A stretch of 19,593 nucleotides of DNA from Lachnospiraceae bacterium (GTDB taxonomy: Bacteria > Bacillota > Clostridia > Lachnospirales > Lachnospiraceae), in assembly GCA_900763175.1 (NCBI GenBank), contig CAAFJI010000164.1:1-19593 (forward strand), read 5' to 3'. This document shows positions 6,902 through 13,838 of the stretch, piece by piece. Made by a program: the position numbers and the translations under genes. The notes under the pieces are model-generated. The model made no database searches, was not told where the DNA came from, and was given only the letters and a program-made list of their open reading frames with translations. Each line of letters begins with the position of its first letter. Position 1 is the first letter of the stretch.

Positions 6902-7564
6902 ATGAAACTTAAATTAAAAGACCCAGGAAGTGCAATCACACATGGAATTGCATTTTTACTTGCAGCTGCAGGTGCTGCCCCGCTGCTCATCCGTACTTCA
7001 GCAATGAACGACCATCTTCACATTATCGCCCTCAGCGTTTTCATCCTCACCATGATGCTCCTTTATGCGGCAAGCACGCTTTACCATTCTGTAGACTCCA
7101 CAGCCACTGTGAACCGCCGTCTGAAAAAACTGGATCATATGATGATATTCGTCATGATTGCTGGCAGCTATACTCCTGTATGCCTGATTGTTCTTCATAA
7201 CCGCATCGGATATGCATTATGTACACTTGTATGGGGCACTGCTCTCTTAGGCATTGTATTTAAAGCTTTCTGGGTAACCTGTCCCAAATGGATTTCTTCC
7301 ATACTGTATATTGGAATGGGCTGGCTGTGCGTATTAGCTTTTGTTCCTATCATTCATGCACTCCCCAGAGCCGGGTTTGGATGGCTTCTCGCAGGCGGTA
7401 TCATCTACACCATCGGCGGCGTCATCTATGCACTGAAACTTCCAATCTTCAATGCCCGCCACAAGAACTTCGGCTCTCATGAGATTTTTCATATATTTAT
7501 TATGCTGGGAAGCGCCTGCCACTTTGTTGTAATGTACTGCTTCGTGGCAAATATGCCAATCTGA
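6902..7564 (+). CDS. hemolysin III / PAQR-family integral membrane protein
   Basis: The 220-aa protein has about seven hydrophobic segments and the HlyIII (PAQR superfamily) signatures. These are AASTLYHSV with His62, LDHMMIFVMIAGSYTP with Asp78-His79, and C-terminal SHEIFHIFIMLGSACHF with His193, His197 and His207. In eukaryotic relatives the equivalent histidines bind zinc in a ceramidase-like site. Despite the family name, most bacterial members have no proven haemolytic role and their substrates are unknown; a lipid hydrolase function is possible. The start has GGAGG about eight bases upstream. It stands alone, convergent with the GIY-YIG gene only 18 bp away. Confidence 0.9.
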   Translation: MKLKLKDPGSAITHGIAFLLAAAGAAPLLIRTSAMNDHLHIIALSVFILTMMLLYAASTLYHSVDSTATVNRRLKKLDHMMIFVMIAGSYTPVCLIVLHNRIGYALCTLVWGTALLGIVFKAFWVTCPKWISSILYIGMGWLCVLAFVPIIHALPRAGFGWLLAGGIIYTIGGVIYALKLPIFNARHKNFGSHEIFHIFIMLGSACHFVVMYCFVANMPI

Positions 7565-7582
7565 ATCGATGAAATTCCTGAT

Positions 7583-7825
7583 TCAGTATTCCATCAGTGC
7601 CAGTTTCTGCGCTCTTGTAAGCTGCTTGATGGCATACTCCCGGCTCATTGCCTCTTCCTTCGTCCGGTAACCTTCGTAATATACCAGAGTTACCGGACGC
7701 TTTGTTTTCGTATACTTTGCTCCGTTTTTTCCGCCATTATGAGCCTTCAGCCTCTTCTCCAGACAGTTTGTCCATCCGGTATAAAGCGTTCCGTCGGCAC
7801 ACCGGACCATGTAGGTATAATTCAT
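7583..7825 (-). CDS. GIY-YIG domain protein, UPF0213/YhbQ-like
   Basis: This 80-aa single-domain protein belongs to the GIY-YIG nuclease superfamily. The core is MNYTYMVRCADGTLYTGWTNCLEKRLKAHN: the second half-motif reads YTG (15-17), followed by conserved Arg25 and His29, and Glu63 in SREYAIK is the likely metal-binding acid. Typical relatives are 80-100 aa; biochemical roles are mostly unassigned, with nicking or DNA-repair activity proposed for some. The frame stays open to 7879, but the first 18 codons there do not resemble the family. The ATG at 7825 opens directly into the domain, preceded by GGAGAG and AGGAAAG. There is no operon partner. Confidence 0.85.
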   Translation of the reverse strand: MNYTYMVRCADGTLYTGWTNCLEKRLKAHNGGKNGAKYTKTKRPVTLVYYEGYRTKEEAMSREYAIKQLTRAQKLALMEY

Positions 7826-8016
7826 CTTTCCTAACTCTCCATCTATGTAAAGGAGGCTGTTCCCTGTATCCAACAGCACTCCTCATCTTTATTAAAAAGC
7901 AATCGGTCCAAAAAATGGTATTTTTTCAGTGTAAGAGACAGCTTTCCTTTACTTTTCTGCAAATGTTATCTCCCCTTGCAAAAAAACAGTTCTAAGCTTT
8001 CTCCATCTATTTGCAA

Positions 8017-8078
8017 AAGCAGGTAGGGCCACACCGACTGCGAATGTTCTCCCACCTGCTTTATTATACGTTTTTTTC
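8017..8078. terminator. hairpin downstream of spoIIQ, probable terminator
   Basis: AAAGCAGGT (8017-8025) pairs perfectly with ACCTGCTTT (8055-8063) across a 29-nt loop. It lies between the stop of spoIIQ (minus) and the start side of the GIY-YIG gene. The minus-strand T-run is short (CTTTTGC), while a seven-T run lies on the plus strand at 8072, so efficiency for spoIIQ is uncertain. The remainder of 7826-8097 shows nothing else convincing. Confidence 0.55.
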
Positions 8079-8097
8079 CTAAATTTGTGAATGTCTT

Positions 8098-8904
8098 TTA
8101 CGGAAGATAAGTGATCGGGTCAATCGGCTCCCCATTCTTTTTCATCGCAAAGTACAGGTTACTGCCTTCTGCACTGTAATATTTCGTGGGAGAGGCCACA
8201 TACCCAATAATGGCGCCCTTCTTTACTGCATCGCCCTCTGCCACGTCCAAATCTGTAAGCTGCCCGTAAATTGCCTGATATCCATTTCCCAACTCCATTG
8301 TTACCGTTGTACCTGTCTGAGCAGTATTTTCTATCGAATAAACGGTTCCATCTACAGCGGACATAACCGGTGCACCCTCCACAGCCTGTACTGCAATGGC
8401 AGGACTTAATCTATACTGATCCAAAGTTGGGAAATACACGCTCTGATCCATGCTGTAATCAACCAAAATCTGTCCATTTACCGGCCATTCCATTAATGTA
8501 TCCTCAGAAAAATTTATTTCCGGCACAGTATTCAGAGAAACCTGCGCATTTACACTGGTGTTTTCTCCTGTCTGCGCTGAATTTTCCATATCTGTAAGCT
8601 TCGTAAGCCCGGCTGCACTTTCCATATCTGAAGCATTTTCCACAGAATTATCACTGTTCAAAATCCCCGTCTCCGGCAATTCTGCCTCAACCAGGTTCGT
8701 ACCCGCCTCAGCCAGAGACTGCTCACTTTCAAAAACAGTCTCTCCATTTGCATTGCTTTCATTTTCTGTTGTACTTTCCAGGGGAAGCACCTCCTGGATT
8801 TTCTCCTTTTTGCTGGAAACCTGATACGCCGTTACGCCCAACACAGCCATTACTGCAAGGAGTGCACTGTTAAAAATAATTTTTACTGTTCTGTTTTTCC
8901 TCAT
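8098..8904 (-). CDS. spoIIQ: SpoIIQ-like degenerate LytM/M23 protein
   Basis: A short basic N terminus and one membrane helix (about 9-27) precede a Ser/Glu/Asn-rich linker (30-130) and a LytM (M23) fold (138-268: WPVNGQILVDYS, GAPVMSAVDGTV, GDAVKKGAIIGYV). The catalytic zinc positions look lost: the usual HxxxD region reads YRLSPAIAV (164-172), YGHL reads YGQL (213-216), and HLHF reads NLYF (249-252). SpoIIQ in Bacillus is likewise inactive and binds SpoIIIAH across the intermembrane space during engulfment; the Clostridioides difficile protein keeps its ligands. The gene directly follows spoIID, the conserved clostridial order, 84 bp apart. The start has GAGGTG nine bases upstream. A generic M23 protein is the alternative, but context favours SpoIIQ. 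Confidence 0.8.
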   Translation of the reverse strand: MRKNRTVKIIFNSALLAVMAVLGVTAYQVSSKKEKIQEVLPLESTTENESNANGETVFESEQSLAEAGTNLVEAELPETGILNSDNSVENASDMESAAGLTKLTDMENSAQTGENTSVNAQVSLNTVPEINFSEDTLMEWPVNGQILVDYSMDQSVYFPTLDQYRLSPAIAVQAVEGAPVMSAVDGTVYSIENTAQTGTTVTMELGNGYQAIYGQLTDLDVAEGDAVKKGAIIGYVASPTKYYSAEGSNLYFAMKKNGEPIDPITYLP

Positions 8905-8988
8905 ATTCTTTCACCTCTACATACATTCTGTTCACAGCTGCTGTACCATCTGTATTTATAGAGTGTCCAGAATACGGTCACTTATTCA

Positions 8989-9852
8989 TTATTTTATAAA
9001 ATTGATATTTTCTATCTCCATTTCCGGAAAATATTTTTTCAGGATTTCCTCCCAGCTGCTGCCTGCCTTTGCCATCTCATTTCCCCCATATTGGGAAAAA
9101 CCAAGGCCATGTCCTTTTCCCTTGCACAAAAAACGAACCAGATTTCCCACTCTTTGCATGGAAAAATTCCCGCTGGAAAGATGCATTCCCACACGAAATG
9201 CTTCCCCCTCCAGCCAGCGTTCATCAGCCGTGAGAAAGGTGACGTAGCCTGCGCTGTCCCGTATTTTTACAATAAGTTTTTCCGGAAGCTGACTCCGCAT
9301 CAGATAGGTACTATTTATGTAATTAGGTGCTTCCTTGTCCTGACTGCTGTCCACAGATTTTAAATAGGAGAATTCTTCACTGTGAAAAACCTCCCGCCCA
9401 TCTCTGGTTTCTCCGCTGCTGACCTCATGATAGGGAACCAGCTTTAGTTCCCCATTATATGTAAGCACCTGATTTCTGGTTTCCTGCACCATTGCACCAT
9501 AAAGCTCAAGCTTATCCGCAAGCCTTAAAATATTCCACAATTCTCCAGATTCCATATTTTCTTCCCCAAGAGCTTCCTTCGTTTCTTCTATCACATCCAG
9601 AATACTTTCTGTTTCCAGCTTTCTGTACAGCTCAGACCTGGCAATTACTGCCTGCGCCTTCAAGGTCTCAGGTTCATAATCTCCTTTCATCTGAACCATA
9701 AGCATCAGTGGCACAAAAACCTCCGCATCCGAAGAATACAGCATAAGCGCTTTATCTGCTCCATTTATAAAAATTGTTAGCAAATAGGGAAAAAGAAGTA
9801 TGGTCAGAAGCACATACCCAAAAGAAAAACTGCTGTAAAATAACTTTTTCAT
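8989..9852 (-). CDS. spoIID: stage II sporulation protein D-like (SpoIID)
   Basis: SpoIID is a membrane-anchored lytic transglycosylase of the engulfment complex (with SpoIIM and SpoIIP) that thins septal peptidoglycan. One N-terminal membrane segment (10-29) is followed by the SpoIID domain: YEPETLKAQAVIARSE (59-74), SSGETRDGREVF (145-156) and GKGHGLGFSQYGGNEMAKAG (245-264), with the usual end SWEEILKKYFP. At 287 aa it is somewhat short. Where family members generally have an active-site Glu in a V..(E)MP stretch just before the LKAQAV helix, this one reads VQM (Gln54); that alignment is from memory. The ATG at 9852 has only a weak GGAAG site. A sigma-E-like promoter lies 30 bp upstream, and spoIIQ follows. 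Confidence 0.9.
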   Translation of the reverse strand: MKKLFYSSFSFGYVLLTILLFPYLLTIFINGADKALMLYSSDAEVFVPLMLMVQMKGDYEPETLKAQAVIARSELYRKLETESILDVIEETKEALGEENMESGELWNILRLADKLELYGAMVQETRNQVLTYNGELKLVPYHEVSSGETRDGREVFHSEEFSYLKSVDSSQDKEAPNYINSTYLMRSQLPEKLIVKIRDSAGYVTFLTADERWLEGEAFRVGMHLSSGNFSMQRVGNLVRFLCKGKGHGLGFSQYGGNEMAKAGSSWEEILKKYFPEMEIENINFIK

Positions 9853-9883
9853 GCTTCCATCATGCTTTCATTGTTTTATCCCT

Positions 9884-9913
9884 ATTATATGAAGAATTGC
9901 AAAAATTTATTAA
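9884..9913 (-). promoter_or_regulatory. sigma-E-like promoter for spoIID
   Basis: The minus strand has an ATA-containing -35 (TTAATAAA, 9906-9913) and, 16 bp after the ATA, CATATAAT (9884-9891), fitting the sigma-E pattern ATA-N16-18-CATAnnnT. spoIID is a classic mother-cell sigma-E gene in Bacillus. The site interleaves with the divergent plus-strand promoter at 9897-9925. Confidence 0.55.
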
Positions 9914-9925
9914 CCGTAGTATACT
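9897..9925 (+). promoter_or_regulatory. sigma-A promoter for the metallophosphoesterase gene
   Basis: TTGCAA-N17-TATACT, two mismatches in the -35 and one in the -10, with an ideal spacer. Start near 9932, giving a leader of about 113 nt to the ATG at 10045. It shares DNA with the spoIID sigma-E-like promoter, so the two transcription units may exclude one another. Confidence 0.7.
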
Positions 9926-10044
9926 GTACCAGTTGTTATATCTCATAACCGAAAAGAACAGGAACAGATGACTATAGCTTTCAGAAGGATTTGTCGATTC
10001 ACTATTCCAATTCGGTTTTACCACTTTATATTATGGAGGTTTCT

Positions 10045-11235
10045 ATGGTTGCATTATTTCTTGCACCTGTGTATATTCTGATCAACTTTTACGTTGTTCG
10101 CTGGATGATACGCTGGATGAGTGCCTGCCACAGACTTTTTCGCACAACATTTTTCCGTGCGACCTATATCGGTATTTACATTTTTCTTGCTACCGCACTC
10201 CTTACCGGCTTTCTCATAAAAAAGCCAGCTGGACTTCACCGCATCCTGAAACATATTGGCAATTATTTTCTAGGCACCTTTATTTACATTCTGCTGGTAA
10301 TCGCCCTTGTGGACCTTGGACGACTTATTTTGAAGTATATTTTCCACGCTTCCTTTATTGGATTCCGCTCCACTTTTGTGATCACAGGCCTTATCTGCAC
10401 CCTGCTCATCATTTCCTTAAGTGCCTACGGAATCATTCATGTAACGAAGATTAAAACCACACCTTATGAAATTCATGTAGAAAAAACAGTGGAAGGTATG
10501 GATTCCCTCAAGATAGTTCTCCTCGCTGACACACATTTCGGTTACAGCATCGGAACTGCTCAGGCCAAACGAATTGTAAATAAAATCAATGAGGAAAACC
10601 CTGATGTTGTCTGTATTGCCGGAGACATTTTCGATAACGAATATGACGCTATTTCCAATCCAGATGAGCTGAAAGAAATTTTGAAGGAAATCAAATCCAA
10701 ATACGGTGTTTACGCCTGCTGGGGTAACCACGACCTGAATGAGCCTATTCTTGCGGGATTTACCTTTGATGGAAAAGAAAATGACTATGACGATCCGAGA
10801 ATGAAAGAATTTCTTACAGATGCAGGCATCCACCTGCTAAATGATGAGGCGGCTCTTATTGATGATAAGTTTTACATAGTTGGACGCAGCGACTATTCCC
10901 GTTGCCATAAGGTAGAAGGTTCCAGGAAAACTCCAGCCCAGCTTACTGAATCACTGGACCAGAGCAAACCGATCATTTTTATTGACCATCAGCCGAAAGA
11001 GCTCTCTGAGACAGCTGATGCTGGTGCGGATCTTGATCTCTGCGGACATACTCATGATGGCCAGATCTTCCCCGGAAATCTTTTTATCCATCTATTCTGG
11101 GAGAATTCATGCGGTTACCTGCAAAAAGGTAATATGCACAACATTGTAACTTCCGGTGCGGGTATCTGGGGACCAAATATGCGTGTGGGAACCAACAGCG
11201 AGATCTGTTCCATTACCGTTGACTTTGACAAGTAA
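10045..11235 (+). CDS. membrane-anchored calcineurin-like metallophosphoesterase (YkuE/YaeI type)
   Basis: The N-terminal 135 residues form about four membrane helices (around 3-18, 40-56, 74-91, 108-126). They are followed by a cytoplasmic or extracellular phosphoesterase domain with all expected dinuclear-metal motifs: ADTH (Asp162, His164), GDIFD (Asp194), GNHD (Asn228, His229), His315 in IDHQP and GHTH (His335, His337). Relatives are phosphodiesterases acting on lipid-linked or nucleotide substrates; YkuE and YaeI are partly characterised, but this substrate cannot be read from sequence. The frame extends to a TTG at 9991. The ATG at 10045 has GGAGG five bases upstream and opens straight into the first helix, so it is preferred (396 aa). 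Monocistronic, with its own promoter and terminator. Confidence 0.9.
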   Translation: MVALFLAPVYILINFYVVRWMIRWMSACHRLFRTTFFRATYIGIYIFLATALLTGFLIKKPAGLHRILKHIGNYFLGTFIYILLVIALVDLGRLILKYIFHASFIGFRSTFVITGLICTLLIISLSAYGIIHVTKIKTTPYEIHVEKTVEGMDSLKIVLLADTHFGYSIGTAQAKRIVNKINEENPDVVCIAGDIFDNEYDAISNPDELKEILKEIKSKYGVYACWGNHDLNEPILAGFTFDGKENDYDDPRMKEFLTDAGIHLLNDEAALIDDKFYIVGRSDYSRCHKVEGSRKTPAQLTESLDQSKPIIFIDHQPKELSETADAGADLDLCGHTHDGQIFPGNLFIHLFWENSCGYLQKGNMHNIVTSGAGIWGPNMRVGTNSEICSITVDFDK

Positions 11236-11251
11236 ACAGGCTTTAGAACTT

Positions 11252-11578
11252 TTAAGGACTGCCTCTGCACACAGCCATTTGTATGTGGGGCAGTTTTTTT
11301 CTTTGGTAAACTTTTTCAAAACACTTTTTTTCCGGCAGCATAAATACTGTAATTTCATTTCCCTGATGCATCCGTCCAGCCACCATTTCCCTGCACAATT
11401 TCCAGCCAGACAGCAACACTCTCACTGGCATAGTTCCATTCAAGTCTTTCCCGGCCAGTGCTCCTCTTACCACCCTTTTTTCTTTTAGCAGCACCTCTTC
11501 CATCTTCACAATTCCAGCTGATAGCAGACACACCACTGCCGTTATTACCATGTTGAAATATGTTTTCAGATTTTTCAT
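11252..11578 (-). CDS. small predicted exported or membrane protein, 108 aa
   Basis: I do not recognise a family. The N terminus (MKNLKTYFNMVITAVVCLL) resembles a signal peptide or single membrane anchor, followed by a basic soluble part. The ribosome-binding site is excellent: AAGGAGG seven bases before the ATG at 11578. The last 15 codons (starting KKLPHIQ) run through the terminator hairpin of the metallophosphoesterase gene (11258-11301), so the C terminus may be secondary, for instance after a 3' deletion. A good minus-strand promoter is not obvious; TTGAAA lies about 110 bp upstream. The 11579-11729 gap holds nothing else clear. The gene is credible mainly because of its translation signals. 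Confidence 0.55.
   Translation of the reverse strand: MKNLKTYFNMVITAVVCLLSAGIVKMEEVLLKEKRVVRGALAGKDLNGTMPVRVLLSGWKLCREMVAGRMHQGNEITVFMLPEKKCFEKVYQRKKLPHIQMAVCRGSP
11258..11301 (+). terminator. intrinsic terminator of the metallophosphoesterase gene
   Basis: ACTGCC pairs with GGCAGT, extended inward by CACA with TGTG, and is followed by seven T residues. It begins 23 bp after the stop at 11235. It overlaps the coding end of the minus-strand 108-aa gene. Confidence 0.75.
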
Positions 11579-11729
11579 AAAGGTCCTCCTTTTTTACAAT
11601 GCTTGTCCCAGGTGTTACACCAAACAACGGGCATATTAATGCTTATGCCTTGCCTGTAAAAAAGTAGAACCTTTTTCTGAATTTTTTCAATATTTTTTTG
11701 ACGAATGTAACTTACTTCTCCGTATTATA

Positions 11730-11896
11730 ACTAGTACATCGTTTCGTAAATAACTATACCAATTGCGTAGGATGTGGATTCGAGTGTGCAGGTATAAAAA
11801 CGCAGGCGTAGCGGGCTACGCTGAGGCTTTTATACCTGTGCAATCGGATTCACAGACAAGTGAGTGGTATAGTTATTTCGCAAACGATGTACTAGT
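11730..11896. mobile_element. 167-bp palindromic MITE-like element (family A)
   Basis: The termini are imperfect inverted repeats of 32 bp with two or three mismatches: left starts ACTAGTACATCGTTT, right ends AAACGATGTACTAGT. Within them AGGTATAAAA (11790-11799) pairs with TTTTATACCT (11827-11836), and the centre is GCGTAG-CGGG-CTACGC (11806-11821). The intervening arms are also partly complementary, so the whole element can fold into one long hairpin. It encodes no protein and I see no clear target-site duplication. It has the form of a non-autonomous miniature transposon or a palindromic intergenic repeat. Its right end lies inside the coding region of the neighbouring membrane protein. Confidence 0.8.
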
Positions 11897-13645
11897 AATT
11901 CCCTTTCCGGTATTCGGATGTCCAGTGGAGTAAACACGATCAGCTGCAAAGGCCAGTATCAGCACAAGTCCCACGATTATAAGCAGGCGCCCCGGAACCT
12001 TTCGTAACAACCGATCCAGCATCGGCGCAAGTACATAGATAATGATCATGCCCCCTACCCCAAAGACCAGGAGTCCTTCTGCACATATCCTTCCATGAAG
12101 ATTCAGGAAATACCCTGTATAATCCCACCATTTCTGGCCATGATGAATCATTTCCAGCAAGTACGCAGTGAAATATTCCACAAGGCCGCATACTACAACA
12201 ATCATAATAAACTCCAGTGCCAGGTTTCTCCGCAACCGATAAAGAAGCATCAGGATCAACACACTTCCCGTTCCGTAAATTGGCAGCCAAGGACCATGAA
12301 GGACACCACGATTCACGAATTTTCCATCTGTAATCAGATGCAGGCTTACCTCCCATACCCATCCGCCAAAAGACATGATGAAGAAGAGCATTACCAATGA
12401 CCAGATGGAATAACATCGTAAATAATGTGCCCCCAGAAATCCACCTCTGCTCTCCTTTAACGAAAGGGGACATAACCGGGATGGATAAATTTTCCCATCC
12501 AATTCTTCTTTTTCCAGTGCATACTTCATCCTGACAGCCTGAACCTCCTCATATTCAAGCTCTTTCTTTCCCCATCCGGTTACAGTTCCCATATATTTTG
12601 CCAGAAATCCCCGTATACCAGTAAGAGAAACCACTTTCTGCAAAACACAGGTTTCCTCCATAACATCCATATAAGCCTTCTCAAGAACTTCTTTCTCAGG
12701 TCTTTCAAAAAGAGCATCATCATTCAGAAGTTCCATACCTGGAATCCCCGCTTCCTTTGCTTTTTTCCGAACCATCGCATAATATTCACAGGTTGCTGCC
12801 ATTTTATAAGGATTTGTAAAAAAAAGAGTCACCAGTGAACCTGTCAGGACTCCCAGAAGTTCCCAGCCAATGAAGGTAACGTGAAAGGCAAAGCACTCCC
12901 ATTTTCTACCATTCATCATCCTGCGGGAAAGAGTAATCGCTTCATTTGGTGAAATATCCGGATTTTCCGCCACGATATAAGGCACCATATAATAAGAATA
13001 GTGCTTAATCATGCCTCCGATTAAGGTAAACCACCACAAAGTCTCGTAAATCTGCACCACCAGCATCGTCAGACAGGCCCGAAACCACTTTTTTACCTTC
13101 AGAAAAAACAGGGAACGCTGAATGTGCACTGTTTCGTACTCCATCCCTTCCAGAAACATACGGATTACGATTACTTTATAAATATTTTCCACCAGAAACC
13201 AGATTGTAAATACTACCAGCAGGCCACAAACAATGAGAAGAACCAGTGCCACGCTGTCCGACCCGATAATGGAACTGATTCCGGCTGTAAGGGAAACCAG
13301 AAAAGCTCCTGATGTAATACGGTTTACAATGTCGGATAAAACACCTTCCCTTCTTCCTAATACTGCTTCTTCATTCTCTTTCGACTGACGGATTTCCTGG
13401 ATATTTTTCTCTGCAAGCACCCTTCCATTCTCACGATTACCGCTGATAATGTCTCGGATAACCTGAACAAAGGTGGACTCCTGCTCTTTACTACTTCCCA
13501 CAGAGCTCTCTACTAAGTCCACACTATATGTAAACAAATGATTTCCGGATAGGACCAACATTAAAAGACATAATACTACCCATAGGGCATAATGCCGCTT
13601 CAAAGACTGTCTTGCCCGGATTTTCAATTCTTTCCTGTAATTCAT
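11873..13645 (-). CDS. DUF975 + CmpB-like (putative ABC transporter type IV) membrane protein
   Basis: A 590-aa polytopic membrane protein that seems to fuse two families. Residues 1 to about 310 match the DUF975 pattern: basic start MNYRKELKIRARQSL, a first helix, further helices, and NPDISPNEAITLSRRMMNGRKWE followed by FTNPYKMAATCEYY. After a soluble linker, the last 170 residues match the PF06541 family ('ABC transporter type IV', CmpB-like), with HGPWLPIYGTGS, KWWDYTGYFLNLHGRIC and DRVYSTGHPNTGKGIT. Function is unknown; a membrane-stress or transport role is only suggested. The frame extends to 13717, but the ATG at 13645 has GGAG eight bases upstream. The final residues TSTSFAK and the TAA are encoded by the right terminus of the 167-bp element, so the original C terminus was replaced. 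Confidence 0.85.
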   Translation of the reverse strand: MNYRKELKIRARQSLKRHYALWVVLCLLMLVLSGNHLFTYSVDLVESSVGSSKEQESTFVQVIRDIISGNRENGRVLAEKNIQEIRQSKENEEAVLGRREGVLSDIVNRITSGAFLVSLTAGISSIIGSDSVALVLLIVCGLLVVFTIWFLVENIYKVIVIRMFLEGMEYETVHIQRSLFFLKVKKWFRACLTMLVVQIYETLWWFTLIGGMIKHYSYYMVPYIVAENPDISPNEAITLSRRMMNGRKWECFAFHVTFIGWELLGVLTGSLVTLFFTNPYKMAATCEYYAMVRKKAKEAGIPGMELLNDDALFERPEKEVLEKAYMDVMEETCVLQKVVSLTGIRGFLAKYMGTVTGWGKKELEYEEVQAVRMKYALEKEELDGKIYPSRLCPLSLKESRGGFLGAHYLRCYSIWSLVMLFFIMSFGGWVWEVSLHLITDGKFVNRGVLHGPWLPIYGTGSVLILMLLYRLRRNLALEFIMIVVVCGLVEYFTAYLLEMIHHGQKWWDYTGYFLNLHGRICAEGLLVFGVGGMIIIYVLAPMLDRLLRKVPGRLLIIVGLVLILAFAADRVYSTGHPNTGKGITSTSFAK

Positions 13646-13676
13646 ATGTTTTCTCCATCCTGTAAACAATAAATTC

Positions 13677-13705
13677 AGAATACCATATATACCCGGTCTT
13701 GTCCA
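13677..13705 (-). promoter_or_regulatory. possible sigma-A promoter for the DUF975/CmpB gene
   Basis: The minus strand reads TGGACA-N17-TATTCT, with one and two mismatches. It lies about 32 bp before the ATG. The spacing is good but the match modest. Confidence 0.4.
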
Positions 13706-13710
13706 TCTTA

Positions 13711-13739
13711 TTGACACGGCTTGGAACCACTGCTACAAT
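13711..13739 (+). promoter_or_regulatory. sigma-A promoter for the beta-lactamase-fold gene
   Basis: TTGACA-N17-TACAAT: a perfect -35, one mismatch in the -10 and an ideal spacer. Start near 13746, about 93 nt before the ATG at 13839. It diverges from the possible promoter at 13677-13705. Confidence 0.8.
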
Positions 13740-13759
13740 AAAGGCAAAAATTATGCCTG

Positions 13760-13791
13760 AAAAAAAGTTCCCAAAAGCAGAACTTTTTTTT
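13760..13791 (+). terminator. terminator-like hairpin in the leader of the beta-lactamase-fold gene
   Basis: AAAAAAGTTC (13761-13770) pairs with GAACTTTTTT (13780-13789) around a 9-nt loop, and a run of T residues continues to 13791. It lies after the promoter at 13711-13739 and before the start at 13839. A small GGCA/TGCC hairpin (13743-13757) precedes it. The position suggests attenuation. It may instead be a nearly symmetrical A/T stem of little strength, as the stem has only three G/C pairs. Confidence 0.5.
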
Positions 13792-13838
13792 ACCATTACA
13801 TAGATAATTTTTCAAGCATCCGCTGGAAAGGAGCAGGT

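Noticed and set aside
8905..8988. A separate sigma-F promoter for spoIIQ
   Set aside because: GAATA and GGACACTCTA are present on the minus strand, but the spacing (14 bp) and the -10 match are poor; co-transcription with spoIID is equally likely.
11355..11627. 90-codon minus-strand frame overlapping the 108-aa gene
   Set aside because: The alternative frame has the better ribosome-binding site and a signal-like N terminus; this one has neither.
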